The position numbers and the translations under genes are program-made. From assembly GCA_017427415.1 (NCBI GenBank), contig JAFRSU010000016.1, positions 56,156 through 120,155 on the forward strand: 64,000 bases of DNA. The letters are read 5' to 3'. The notes beneath the pieces are model-generated. The model saw only the letters and a list, made by a program, of their open reading frames with translations. It was not told where the DNA came from and did not search any database. The DNA is from Lachnospiraceae bacterium. GTDB taxonomy: Bacteria > Bacillota > Clostridia > Lachnospirales > Lachnospiraceae. This document shows, piece after piece, positions 12,856-21,438 of this stretch (positions are counted from its first letter, which is position 1; every line of letters starts with the position of its first letter).

Positions 12856-14811
12856 ATGAAGAAAGTAATTACGGCACTTTTTATTTTGAGTTTAGTATTC
12901 GGGATTTTTGCCCCTGTAAAAAATGTGAGGGCTGCCGGGCTTGAGGCCGGAACTGAGACGACTCCATCAGGGATTGCTTATGATGAGATCGGAAGTATAA
13001 TCGACGGGTATGTAAAAAGCATCGAAGGCGGGCTTGCCTCCTGCGAGGTCAGCGTATTTAACAGGGATGGCGTAATATATAACGGGTATTACGGATATTC
13101 GGATATCGGGAATAAGGTAAAGGCGGATGCCGATACCGTATATGAATGGGGCAGCTGCTCCAAGATACTCGTATGGGTATCGGTTATGCAGCAGTGGGAA
13201 CGCGGAAACATAGACCTTGATGCGGATATCCGTACTTATCTTCCCGAAGGTTTTCTGACTAAGCTCCGGTATCCCGGTGAAAAGATAACCATGATAAACC
13301 TGATGAACCATAACGCAGGTTTTCAGGAGAGCTTCTATGAGAACGAGATGACCGGTGCGGACGGGTTGTTTGGATCTTTAGAAGAAGCCGTAAAAACATG
13401 TGAGTGCTATCAGGCATTTCATGTAGGTGAAGTTACAGCGTATTCCAACTGGGGAGTTTCCCTTGCGGCTTACATAGTGGAGTGCACCAGCGGACTTGAT
13501 TATGTAACGTATGTCAACGAAAATATCTTTAAGCCTTTGGGAATGGAGCATACATCCATCGACCCTCTGCAGGCAGATAACACCTGTGTGGCGGAAAAAA
13601 GGCATGAGCTTAAGTGTTATTCCGTGAGCTTAGACAGCTTCGAGGATTACGGAGAGTGCCCCTGCTATGTACAGCTTTTCCCTGCGGGCGCCGCTATGGG
13701 CACTTTGGGGGACTTAACAAAATTCGGACAGGCCCTGGTAAGGGAAGACAGTCCTTTGTTTAATAGTAACAGTACTCGTGAAGAAATGTTTAAGACCACA
13801 GCATATTTTGGAGACAACGAAACAAAAAGGAACAGCCACGGCCTTTGGGTAAGCAACTTTAAGATCGATGTTTTGGGACATGACGGGAATACTGCGGGAT
13901 GTACTACTGCGCTTCAGTTTGATCCTGTAAGCGGTCTGGGCGTAGCCGTTATGACAAACGAGGCAGGAGAAACGGCATTCTGCTACGGTATCCCTAAGCT
14001 TTTATACGGCAGCTTTCTTGACAGGGAGGGTTATGAGGATATCAAAGAAAAATATGCAGGCCTGCTGGATATAAAAATACAGAAGATGACCGGTGAAATA
14101 AAGTCAGCAGGGAGCAGCGAGGAAGATATCAGCGGATGTTATACTTCAAAAAGAAATATAGTGACAGGAGCCGGAAAGTGTTTCATTTACGGCCAGATAA
14201 TGCCTTTATCGAAAAACGATGACGGGACCTATTCCGTAAGGCTTTTTGGATTCGATATCGATAATGCCGTATTTATCCCGCTTGGCGGCCATAAATATCT
14301 GTATGTGAACAACGGCATGGAATCCATATATTACTTTAAAAACGATGTAATGGAAACCACCTACTGTGACACTGAGAGAGACTATAACAATTATGCGGGG
14401 TTTATAGGAAATTACGTATTTATCATATTCGGTCTCATCTGCTTGGCGGTGCTTTTGGTAAAGCTTGCTGCATACGTAATGAGAAAGATCAGAAAAACAG
14501 AAAAGAAATATACGGGAGCAGACAAACTGATATTTACAGAACAGTTTATATACGCAGTATCAGGATTGATATTTGCCGCATATACCAGGATGTCGTTCTC
14601 CTGTACTAAAGCCTTAGTCACGGTTTCTGCTATTCTTGCAGGACTGCTCGGATTATTATCGTTTGCAATAGGCGGGCTTTTGAGTTATACTTCAATCAAG
14701 AGCGAACTGAAGACACGCACGAAGATTAAGCGATTCATATGGGTGGCACTCAGTTTCGGATATTTTGAGTTCATATTATTCTATGAGCTGTATAAATTCT
14801 GGACGTTGTAA
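12856..14811 (+). CDS. Membrane-anchored serine hydrolase of the beta-lactamase/PBP (class C) family
   Basis: 651 residues. It has a signal peptide (residues 1-26, ending VRAAG). The beta-lactamase domain (about 40-390) contains the SxxK motif S100-C-S-K103 and the YSN motif Y196-S-N198. An HDG sequence near residue 344 lies where the third KTG/HxG motif is expected. The enzyme therefore probably is an extracytoplasmic D,D-peptidase or esterase. After a variable region (about 420-510) there are about four membrane segments at the C-terminus (from about 515). It lies directly upstream of a two-component pair, so the three may form one unit that senses and alters the envelope; that link is inference. 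Confidence 0.88.
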   Translation: MKKVITALFILSLVFGIFAPVKNVRAAGLEAGTETTPSGIAYDEIGSIIDGYVKSIEGGLASCEVSVFNRDGVIYNGYYGYSDIGNKVKADADTVYEWGSCSKILVWVSVMQQWERGNIDLDADIRTYLPEGFLTKLRYPGEKITMINLMNHNAGFQESFYENEMTGADGLFGSLEEAVKTCECYQAFHVGEVTAYSNWGVSLAAYIVECTSGLDYVTYVNENIFKPLGMEHTSIDPLQADNTCVAEKRHELKCYSVSLDSFEDYGECPCYVQLFPAGAAMGTLGDLTKFGQALVREDSPLFNSNSTREEMFKTTAYFGDNETKRNSHGLWVSNFKIDVLGHDGNTAGCTTALQFDPVSGLGVAVMTNEAGETAFCYGIPKLLYGSFLDREGYEDIKEKYAGLLDIKIQKMTGEIKSAGSSEEDISGCYTSKRNIVTGAGKCFIYGQIMPLSKNDDGTYSVRLFGFDIDNAVFIPLGGHKYLYVNNGMESIYYFKNDVMETTYCDTERDYNNYAGFIGNYVFIIFGLICLAVLLVKLAAYVMRKIRKTEKKYTGADKLIFTEQFIYAVSGLIFAAYTRMSFSCTKALVTVSAILAGLLGLLSFAIGGLLSYTSIKSELKTRTKIKRFIWVALSFGYFEFILFYELYKFWTL

Positions 14812-14868
14812 TTTTTTGGGCCGGGCATGAATATGCCCGTGGGAGCGACAGTAGAAAAGGATAAAAAT

Positions 14869-15543
14869 ATGCCGAATATACTTATAGCAGACGACGAAAA
14901 AGAAATAGTTAAATTACTTAAGATCTATCTGGAGACTGACGACGTTACAGTGTTCGAAGCAAATGACGGAGTACAGGCTCTGGAGATAGTTGATAAACAG
15001 GATATAGACCTTGCGCTGGTAGATATCATGATGCCGAAAATTGACGGATATCAGGTGATAAAGCATATCAGGCAGAAGGATAAATACATACCTGTTATGG
15101 TCATATCCGCCAAGGTTACACTGTCCGACAGGGTGCTCGGGATAGATATTGGTGCGGATGATTATATCACGAAGCCTTTCGAGCCGTTAGAGGTGGCGGC
15201 AAAGGTTAAGGCTCAGCTGCGCCGACTGAATACTGCTTCTCAAAAGGAGATGCCGAAGAATACCGTGACAGCGGGAGGCATGGTGCTGGATCTTGATGAA
15301 TGTGTACTTCAAAAAGGTGATGAGAAGACAGAACTTACCAAGGCAGAATTAAAGGTACTGGAGCTTTTAATGTCACAGCCAAAACGTGTATTTACGAAGG
15401 AACAGATATATGAGAGTGCATGGTACTCTGAGGCGGCAGTGGATGACAATACTATAAGGGTTATCATCAGCCGTCTGAGGGATAAAGTCGGGGCCGAACA
15501 CATAAAAACTATCAGAGGATTGGGGTATAGATTTGAGATTTAA
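14869..15543 (+). CDS. OmpR/PhoB-type response regulator
   Basis: 224 residues. The receiver domain has the acidic pair in IADDEKE, phospho-acceptor D52 in LVDIMMPK and the conserved Lys in YITKPFEP. A winged-helix DNA-binding domain follows (LTKAELKVLELLMSQPKRVFTKEQIY ... IRGLGYRFEI in its family form). The ATG at 14869 is chosen because AAAAGGA precedes it and the receiver fold begins directly; an upstream in-frame ATG would add 14 unrelated residues. The stop overlaps the TTG start of the downstream kinase, so the two are translationally coupled. Confidence 0.94.
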   Translation: MPNILIADDEKEIVKLLKIYLETDDVTVFEANDGVQALEIVDKQDIDLALVDIMMPKIDGYQVIKHIRQKDKYIPVMVISAKVTLSDRVLGIDIGADDYITKPFEPLEVAAKVKAQLRRLNTASQKEMPKNTVTAGGMVLDLDECVLQKGDEKTELTKAELKVLELLMSQPKRVFTKEQIYESAWYSEAAVDDNTIRVIISRLRDKVGAEHIKTIRGLGYRFEI

Positions 15544-16486
15544 GAATAAACTGTTTTCAACTAAAAACAAAATATTTCTTTCATTTATATTGTTCAGCTT
15601 GATAGTCGTTATCATAGAAAAAAATCTCGAAGGGATATTCTATGAGTTTGTATATCCGAAGTATTTTGAAAAGGAAGAGGATTATGCGACCGGTACGCCG
15701 GGGAATATATATCTTATCTTAAGTATCCTGATCATAGTCATTGCTGCGATTGTTTTATATAAACTGACAGCGGGCATCTTAAAAAAAGAAAGCGAACAGA
15801 GACTTAAGGAGCAGAACCTCATGTATGCTGCAATCGCTCACGACCTGAAGACCCCCATGACCTCGGTGCAGGGCTTTGCCAAGGCGTTGTCGGAGGGAAA
15901 AGTGAGTGACACCGAAAAAAAAGAAATCTACGATATCATATATGCCAAGTCCAACACCATGAACGATATGATAAATACGCTTTTTGAGTATTCAAAGCTT
16001 GGGACACAAGAGTATAAGCCCATCCCCGAAAGCTTCGATATCTGTTCGCTGGTGCGTGACATAGCTGCCGAAAACTACACGGAATTTGAGGAACACGGTA
16101 TCGAACTCGATATTGATATCCCGGATGAAGAAATAATCGTAAACGCAGATAAAAAAGAGCTTGCACGTGCCATTGCCAATCTGGTGGTAAACGTATATAA
16201 GCATAACCCGGAAGGGATAAAAGCTAAAATATCCGTTGGAAAAGCCGGAGATAAAGCGGTGATAAAAATACTTGACACGGGAGCTGAGATCCCGCAGGAT
16301 ATGGATATATTTGAACCGTTCGTGACAGAAAACACATCGCGCATGTCAGACCATGGTACAGGTTTGGGACTCGCGATCACAAAGAGGATCATCGAAAGAA
16401 ACGGCGGAAAGATTTATATAAGCAGCCGGGAAGAAGGGTATACAAAGGCGTTTGTGGTACAGGAAGGAATACACCATGATAAGTAA
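15533..16486 (+). CDS. Two-component sensor histidine kinase
   Basis: 317 residues with two membrane segments (about 13-30 and 59-77) and only a short extracellular loop. This suggests sensing in or near the membrane. The HisKA region has H103 in AAIAHDLKTPMTS, followed by a HATPase domain with N-box (ELARAIANLVVNVYKHN), LDTGAEIP and GTGLGLAITKRI. The start is TTG at 15533, overlapping the regulator's stop by 11 bases, with GGGG seven bases upstream. It pairs with the preceding regulator. The 3' end overlaps the start of a phosphatase remnant. Confidence 0.93.
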   Translation: MRFKNKLFSTKNKIFLSFILFSLIVVIIEKNLEGIFYEFVYPKYFEKEEDYATGTPGNIYLILSILIIVIAAIVLYKLTAGILKKESEQRLKEQNLMYAAIAHDLKTPMTSVQGFAKALSEGKVSDTEKKEIYDIIYAKSNTMNDMINTLFEYSKLGTQEYKPIPESFDICSLVRDIAAENYTEFEEHGIELDIDIPDEEIIVNADKKELARAIANLVVNVYKHNPEGIKAKISVGKAGDKAVIKILDTGAEIPQDMDIFEPFVTENTSRMSDHGTGLGLAITKRIIERNGGKIYISSREEGYTKAFVVQEGIHHDK

Positions 16487-16636
16487 TATAAGAGATCTGG
16501 GCGGGCTCAGCACCAAAGACGGGAAAACAATAAAAAAAGGATACCTGCCTGGAGCGAGATGAGGGATGATTACATCGAGCAGATGGGGATTACGGAGCAG
16601 GAGATAGAGGAGTTCAGGCAGAAGATTTTAGAATAA
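16476..16636 (+). pseudogene. Remnant of a tyrosine/serine phosphatase gene (Y_phosphatase3-like), internally deleted
   Basis: An ATG at 16476, overlapping the kinase stop and preceded by AGGAAGGA, opens a 28-codon frame reading MISNIRDLGGLSTKDG and on to a TGA at 16560. NIRDLGG.xTxDG is the usual beginning of the bacterial Y_phosphatase3 family. Directly after, in another frame, comes DDYIEQMGITEQEIEEFRQK ending at 16636, which resembles the C-terminus of the same family. The catalytic core with the CxxxxxR loop is missing. This looks like an internal deletion with frameshift of a gene once co-transcribed with the two-component pair. Confidence 0.7.
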
Positions 16637-16653
16637 CACCTCATTAATGTTTA

Positions 16654-17310
16654 TTATTCAAGCAAATCTTCAACATTGCAGTACAGGGCGCGGGAAAGCC
16701 GTATCATATAGCTGACATTTGCTTTATTTATATCTTTGAGCCGCTGCTCGTAGTTTTGTAAGGTTTTTAACGGGATAGAAGTACGCTTGGCAAGTTCACT
16801 CTGGCTGAGGTTAAGTCTCAGACGATATGCCTTTAAACGGGAGATACGCGACTTATCATTCCGCAGGGTTTCCATACGGTCTACAAAGTGCTGTATGTCC
16901 ATCTCATGATATTTCGGATACATACGAAGAACACTTTCTATCGGCGCTATCTCATTAATATGGGAAAAACTGAGCCCGGAAAACCACTGGTAATATGCCA
17001 GAGCATAGCCGGTCCAAAATTCGGGGCTTCTTCCGGAGATTGCCTTGTCGTTATAGTCGCGGGCAGCCTGTAATAATCCTTTGTCATCTCCATATAGTTC
17101 ATAAAAAAGGTCAAGGACCAGTTCAACACCTGATCTGCCGGCAATGTATTTGGGTGAGCCGTGAGCGAAGCTGCGGGCAATCCTGGAGCCGACAAAAAGC
17201 TCATAGAAAACATTTAAGCTCTGCCCTGCACCATATACCGCAAAATCCAGCATATTTCCCAGGTTGTATTGAGCATCTTTAAGATACATTTCATCGTAAG
17301 CGTACATCAT
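16654..17310 (-). CDS. Helix-turn-helix (XRE) protein, probable antitoxin partner of the DUF3990 protein
   Basis: 218 residues. The N-terminal two thirds (YDEMYLKDAQYNLGNMLDFA, then SPKYIAGRSGVELVLDL) match a domain that, from memory, recurs beside DUF3990 genes. The C-terminal 60 residues are an XRE-type helix-turn-helix (LRLNLSQSELAKRTSIPLKT). It overlaps the upstream DUF3990 gene by 20 bases, so both are one transcript. The DNA-binding domain suggests that the pair regulates itself. The antitoxin role is inference from the arrangement. Confidence 0.75.
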   Translation of the reverse strand: MMYAYDEMYLKDAQYNLGNMLDFAVYGAGQSLNVFYELFVGSRIARSFAHGSPKYIAGRSGVELVLDLFYELYGDDKGLLQAARDYNDKAISGRSPEFWTGYALAYYQWFSGLSFSHINEIAPIESVLRMYPKYHEMDIQHFVDRMETLRNDKSRISRLKAYRLRLNLSQSELAKRTSIPLKTLQNYEQRLKDINKANVSYMIRLSRALYCNVEDLLE

Positions 17311-17968
17311 CCGGCTTTATCTCCTCATCTAAAATATGTGTAACATATATATCCCCGCGTTGCCATTCATCTTTGTTCATTTGTCGGTACTGCATTCTTG
17401 CTCTATCGTCCCGGCCTGATTTTTTGGGAAACCATTCTTCTGCCGATACAGCTTCTGAATCTTTAAATATAATCCGATCAAAAGATTTTTTTGATTTCAG
17501 GACTATCTGTTCGCCGAGTCTTCCTAATTTCATTGCTTCAGCTAACTGTCTGACTGAAATGGTACCGTTTAGAAAATCCTGTGCGAACGAAAAATAACTG
17601 TCGTCTGCTCGGTAACCCCGTATAATATCGAACTCTTCATAGTTAGTACTAAAGTGATCTATTAAGTATTTTTTTGCAGTACGGGCAAGGGCAGAATCTG
17701 TTTTGAACTCTCTGTTCTGCAAGAGTACTGTAAGCCAGTGCAGGATGCAATAATCGACAGATTGCAGATTTAGAACAGTTAATCCGGACAGATCCATCTC
17801 ATATATGTTTATATATCCGTCACGGTTTTCATCAACTGCCCATTCTTTCGCTACATCTATGTTTTCAGTGCAATAGAATCCGAGTCCGTAATCGTTATAT
17901 TTCTTTCCCTTTCCCCAGATCGGCTGCCCGACTGTTATTTCAGAACCATGATATAGAATGATATTCAT
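17291..17968 (-). CDS. DUF3990 protein, putative ADP-ribosyltransferase-fold toxin
   Basis: 225 residues. The N-terminus MNIILYHGSE, then YGLGFYCTEN and ILHWLTVLLQNRE, are characteristic of DUF3990. The family is related to the ADP-ribosyltransferase fold; H7, Y32 and E153/Q154 (in LGEQIVLK) are candidates for the H-Y-E/Q triad. The target is unknown. It is the first gene of a two-gene unit with an XRE protein and has a good promoter and a CAGGAGGAT ribosome-binding site. Order toxin first, DNA-binding partner second. A non-toxin role is possible. Confidence 0.75.
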   Translation of the reverse strand: MNIILYHGSEITVGQPIWGKGKKYNDYGLGFYCTENIDVAKEWAVDENRDGYINIYEMDLSGLTVLNLQSVDYCILHWLTVLLQNREFKTDSALARTAKKYLIDHFSTNYEEFDIIRGYRADDSYFSFAQDFLNGTISVRQLAEAMKLGRLGEQIVLKSKKSFDRIIFKDSEAVSAEEWFPKKSGRDDRARMQYRQMNKDEWQRGDIYVTHILDEEIKPDDVRLR

Positions 17969-17992
17969 AAATATATCCTCCTGTAGAAGTAT

Positions 17993-18021
17993 ATTATACT
18001 ACTATAAGAGGATAAAAGCAA
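17993..18021 (-). promoter_or_regulatory. Promoter of the DUF3990/XRE pair
   Basis: On the - strand TTGCTT (18016-18021) and TATAAT (17993-17998) are separated by 17 bases, about 25 bases before the start codon. Confidence 0.7.
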
Positions 18022-18083
18022 GAGTAAGATTATATTATAATAATTTGCAATCATATACATTTTGAGTTATACTACAGTAAAAG

Positions 18084-18108
18084 TATAGGGGTCAGGTACC
18101 ATTAAAAA
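18084..18108 (+). repeat. GGGGTCAGGTACC repeat (REP-like), copy 2
   Basis: TATAGGGGTCAGGTACCATT followed by an A-rich stretch, a single arm, located directly before the ribosome-binding site of the YqeY-like gene and upstream of the divergent toxin-like gene. Confidence 0.85.
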
Positions 18109-18133
18109 AATATTAAAAACGGAGGACTATAAT

Positions 18134-18571
18134 ATGCAGTTTATAACATTACAAAAAGACATGATGCAGGCCATGAAGGACCATGATAAGGTAAAAAAGG
18201 ACGCTCTTTCAGCACTTGTATCGGCGACAAAAAAGCTGGCCATAGATTCGGGATGCAGGGATGATATCCCGGACAGCATGACGGATCAGGCTATCTTAAA
18301 AGAGATAAAGACCATAAAGGAGCAGATCGATACATGTCCTGATTCACGCATGGAGCTTAAGGAAGAGTACAAAGCAAGACTCGCCGTATTCGAGGCTTAT
18401 GCACCCAAGATGCTCTCCGAGGCTGAGGTAGAGGCAGTGATAAAGGAGAAGTTTGCCGATGTGCTTGCATCGGGCAATAAGGGTATGGTCATGAAGGCCG
18501 TGATGGCTGAGCTTAAAGGTAAGGCTGACGGTAAGATTATAAATCAGGTAGTAGGAAAGCTGACATCGTGA
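18134..18571 (+). CDS. GatB/YqeY domain protein
   Basis: 145 residues, a complete YqeY-type protein (about 150 in the family). It is related to the C-terminal tRNA-interacting domain of the GatB amidotransferase subunit. Typical segments are VKKDALSALVSATK, ARLAVFEAYAPKMLSEAEV and KGMVMKAVMAELKGKADGK. The exact role of stand-alone YqeY proteins is not established. It is preceded by a GGAGG ribosome-binding site and followed 55 bases later by the lipid kinase gene, with which it may be co-transcribed. Confidence 0.92.
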   Translation: MQFITLQKDMMQAMKDHDKVKKDALSALVSATKKLAIDSGCRDDIPDSMTDQAILKEIKTIKEQIDTCPDSRMELKEEYKARLAVFEAYAPKMLSEAEVEAVIKEKFADVLASGNKGMVMKAVMAELKGKADGKIINQVVGKLTS

Positions 18572-18626
18572 TCATCGGCAACATTGTACCATAAATATTA
18601 ACAGGATATACAGAAAGAGGATTTTC

Positions 18627-19661
18627 GTGTTAGAATTAAGAGATGTTAAGATCTTAATAATTTATAACCCCAAGGCGGGTAAGGGCAAGATAAAGCAGAG
18701 CATCCCCGAGATAAAGAAGATGTTTAATGATGCAGGACTTGTCCCTGATTTTTACGCCACAAAATGCAGGGGAGATGCTACAGAGGCAGCTAAGAAGTAT
18801 CTGAAAAGGTATTGTAAGCGGGAGTATGGGTACTGTAGCAAACAGGAAAAACCTGAGTGCTCAACCGGAAAACATAAAATATATGTGGTAGCAGCAGGGG
18901 GTGACGGAACACTTAATGAAGTAATGAGCGGTGTACTGGCAACCGGATACAATGTTCCGATAGGTATCATCCCTACAGGATCGACCAATGACTTCGGTTA
19001 CTCGTTAAAGCTGGAGGGCGATCCTGCGAGGCTTGCCCGCATAGTACTTGAAAATATACTTAAAGATAATGAATTTAAGTGCGATGTAGCAACCTTTAAA
19101 CCGGATAACGATAAGTCGGGGAAAAAGAACATAACATATACTGCAGCGTTCGGACTTTTTTCCGATGTATCCTATGCTACACCGCAAAAGTTAAAAAACA
19201 CCTTTGGACATCTGGCGTACATAATGTACGGGGCCAAGAATATCCTTAAAACAAGAAAGATTCATGCGAGGATATCGTGTCCTTATATAATAGACACCGA
19301 CCTTCTCCTCGGCATGATAGTCAGTGCCAAATCGGTCGGTGGTTTCCGTGGCATCACCGGCAGTGACGTAGCACTTGATGACGGAGAGCACGAGCTTTTA
19401 TTTGTTAAGTGGCCGGATGGTCCGATAAAACTCCTTAAAACTATAGGGCATGCGATAGGAATGGTACTAAAACGTCCTGGTGCATTAGAGAAAGCAAAGG
19501 ACTTATCCGTAGATTACGGTATAAAGATTATTAAAGTCAAAAAAGCATCCTTTGAATTTGAAAATCCCGTCTCATGGGCCTTAGACGGTGAGGACGGCGG
19601 AGAACATAAAGAAGTAACCATAACAGTAGAGAATAAAGCGGTTTCATACCTTGCGGGATGA
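18627..19661 (+). CDS. Diacylglycerol kinase-like lipid kinase (DagK/YegS/BmrU family)
   Basis: 344 residues. The N-terminus ILIIYNPKAGKGK and the AAGGDGTLNEVMSG motif (nucleotide-binding) identify a DAGK-catalytic domain protein; IPTGSTNDFGYSL is the next conserved block. It should phosphorylate diacylglycerol or a related lipid at the membrane surface. The start is GTG at 18627, with AAAGAGG seven bases before. The stop codon lies within the stem of the following terminator. Confidence 0.9.
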   Translation: MLELRDVKILIIYNPKAGKGKIKQSIPEIKKMFNDAGLVPDFYATKCRGDATEAAKKYLKRYCKREYGYCSKQEKPECSTGKHKIYVVAAGGDGTLNEVMSGVLATGYNVPIGIIPTGSTNDFGYSLKLEGDPARLARIVLENILKDNEFKCDVATFKPDNDKSGKKNITYTAAFGLFSDVSYATPQKLKNTFGHLAYIMYGAKNILKTRKIHARISCPYIIDTDLLLGMIVSAKSVGGFRGITGSDVALDDGEHELLFVKWPDGPIKLLKTIGHAIGMVLKRPGALEKAKDLSVDYGIKIIKVKKASFEFENPVSWALDGEDGGEHKEVTITVENKAVSYLAG

Positions 19662-19680
19662 AACCGTTTTTCTTTTTTTA
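19639..19680 (+). terminator. Intrinsic terminator overlapping the end of the lipid kinase gene
   Basis: CGGTTTCAT / ATGAAACCG stem with loop ACCTTGCGGG and a T-rich tail. The TGA stop is inside the right arm. The hairpin is nearly the same as the one at 24141-24176. Confidence 0.92.
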
Positions 19681-19859
19681 TATACTTCTGCCCGAAAACC
19701 TAATAAACATCCGATTCAACCCTTTATAATCCCTCGATTCATAATCTGATAAATATACACTATAATATCAAAAAAATTAAAAAAAGGACTTAAAAAGGAT
19801 ACATCTATTTGATAATATAATTATAGTAACGAAACACCACTTAAGATGAGGATCAAAAA

Positions 19860-21389
19860 ATGTTTAAAAGATATAAAAAACTTAAAAGCAGGAAACCGGT
19901 ATTATGCATGGTATTGGGCTATGTATTGTTATGGATAATACTATGTGTATTTCTTGCAGTTTTCATCGGTAAAAGAAAATATGAGAGCGGTGTCAATGAG
20001 CTTAAATCGCAATTGATATCGCGTTATGATGCGATTCTTTCACCGTTAGAGCAGTATATGCTTTCTTCTGAGCATACTTTAGAGGAAAAGGAAGCTGAGA
20101 TAAATAAATATATGCAGGAAATGATCGCATATGCAGCCGGACTGACAGACGAGGAGGTACATACTTACGGTGAATATGGTATATATAATAAAAATGAGCT
20201 ATATACCAATTTAGAATCTGTCGGTACTGACATGATCCGGATTGGGGATAGGGAATATCTGGTAGATCTGAGTATAGAGGACTTTACTAAGGATATAGAA
20301 TTACCTGATAATTTAAAACTGATTACACCTGACAGATTAGGCAGATTATTGTTTGAAGAGTATACTGAAAAAAATGCGAGATATTTTGATGAGTCATACT
20401 ATGATTGGCTGACCGATCCCACATATGAACACCATTTTGCCCAATATGATGATATAAATATGGAACTCCTTGAAAAATGGGTCGGAATAAAGAGCTATAA
20501 AGCTGAAGATGTTATTAGCGAATTTCTCTTCTTCTCCCCGAACAAGTATAATACCGGGTTTGGCCTGACACTGCCTTTTTCGTACATGAGAGGTGATGTA
20601 TATTTTTCGTATCACACAGTGATAGAATGTGCTGATGATCAGCAATTGAATATAATGCTGTTTTTTGTCATCCCGGACGGATTACGGGAAACGAAGCAGG
20701 ACTTTTTCAAAGCCATGTTATGGATATATCTTGGTACGGCATTATTCTTTGCATTTTTATCCTGGTACGGATACAGAAAAATGTATTCACTTAATGGAAA
20801 AAACAACTTCCATAAAGCATTGGTCAGTTCCATGGCACAGGATATGAAGCAGCCTTTGGCGAAGATGCAGGAATCAAGCTTAAATCTTAAAGAGAATACA
20901 GATACCGAAAAAAGAGAGTATTATTCGCAAGAGGTACTTAATGAGATCCGGGAAATAAACGGTTTGATTAATAAAAACCTTAATTTGGCAAAAAATGACA
21001 GTTACAATCTGGATGAGAAAGAAACGCTCTATTTTTCAGATCTTTTGACCGGTATAAAGGAAAAATATATGGAGCTTCTAGCCAAAAAGGGACTTTTATT
21101 AGAACTGACAGGGGATACCTATCTGGATGGTAATCCTGAGGTGCTGGAGCTAATGGCAGATGATGTATTCAGCAATACCTTTAATAATGCATCAGCAGGT
21201 ACAACAGTAACAGCCATCTGTAAAAACAGATCGTTTACGATCATAAGCAGGCCTGAGGACACTGACAGTGAACCGGATTTCCCTGTAGCTTACGGGATAG
21301 TACAGGAGCGCGGCTGGAGGATGAAGATGAATTACGATAAGAAAAAGGGATGGTTTATCATTAAGGTTATATTAAGAAGTTGGATATGA
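19860..21389 (+). CDS. Degenerate sensor histidine kinase (pseudokinase), paralogue of the next gene
   Basis: 509 residues with membrane segments at about 13-37 and 284-304 and a large extracellular domain between them. The dimerisation box reads VSSMAQDMKQPLAKMQ: the phospho-acceptor His is Gln (Q327) where the paralogue at 21439 has His. The ATP-binding part is eroded: an N-box-like MADDVFSNTFNNAS remains, but the G boxes are absent and the C-terminus is short. The gene is otherwise intact, with a plausible GAGG ribosome-binding site, so it is not an obvious decaying pseudogene. It may act as an unphosphorylated sensor or partner of the active paralogue. Confidence 0.82.
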   Translation: MFKRYKKLKSRKPVLCMVLGYVLLWIILCVFLAVFIGKRKYESGVNELKSQLISRYDAILSPLEQYMLSSEHTLEEKEAEINKYMQEMIAYAAGLTDEEVHTYGEYGIYNKNELYTNLESVGTDMIRIGDREYLVDLSIEDFTKDIELPDNLKLITPDRLGRLLFEEYTEKNARYFDESYYDWLTDPTYEHHFAQYDDINMELLEKWVGIKSYKAEDVISEFLFFSPNKYNTGFGLTLPFSYMRGDVYFSYHTVIECADDQQLNIMLFFVIPDGLRETKQDFFKAMLWIYLGTALFFAFLSWYGYRKMYSLNGKNNFHKALVSSMAQDMKQPLAKMQESSLNLKENTDTEKREYYSQEVLNEIREINGLINKNLNLAKNDSYNLDEKETLYFSDLLTGIKEKYMELLAKKGLLLELTGDTYLDGNPEVLELMADDVFSNTFNNASAGTTVTAICKNRSFTIISRPEDTDSEPDFPVAYGIVQERGWRMKMNYDKKKGWFIIKVILRSWI

Positions 21390-21438
21390 TCCGTTCTTTG
21401 TATGGCCTTAAAAAAGATAATTGTAGGAGACGAAGCGT

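Noticed and set aside
19860..21389. Calling the first kinase a pseudogene
   Set aside because: Although catalytic residues are lost, the frame is intact, membrane and sensor regions are full length and a ribosome-binding site is present, so it is listed as a coding gene.
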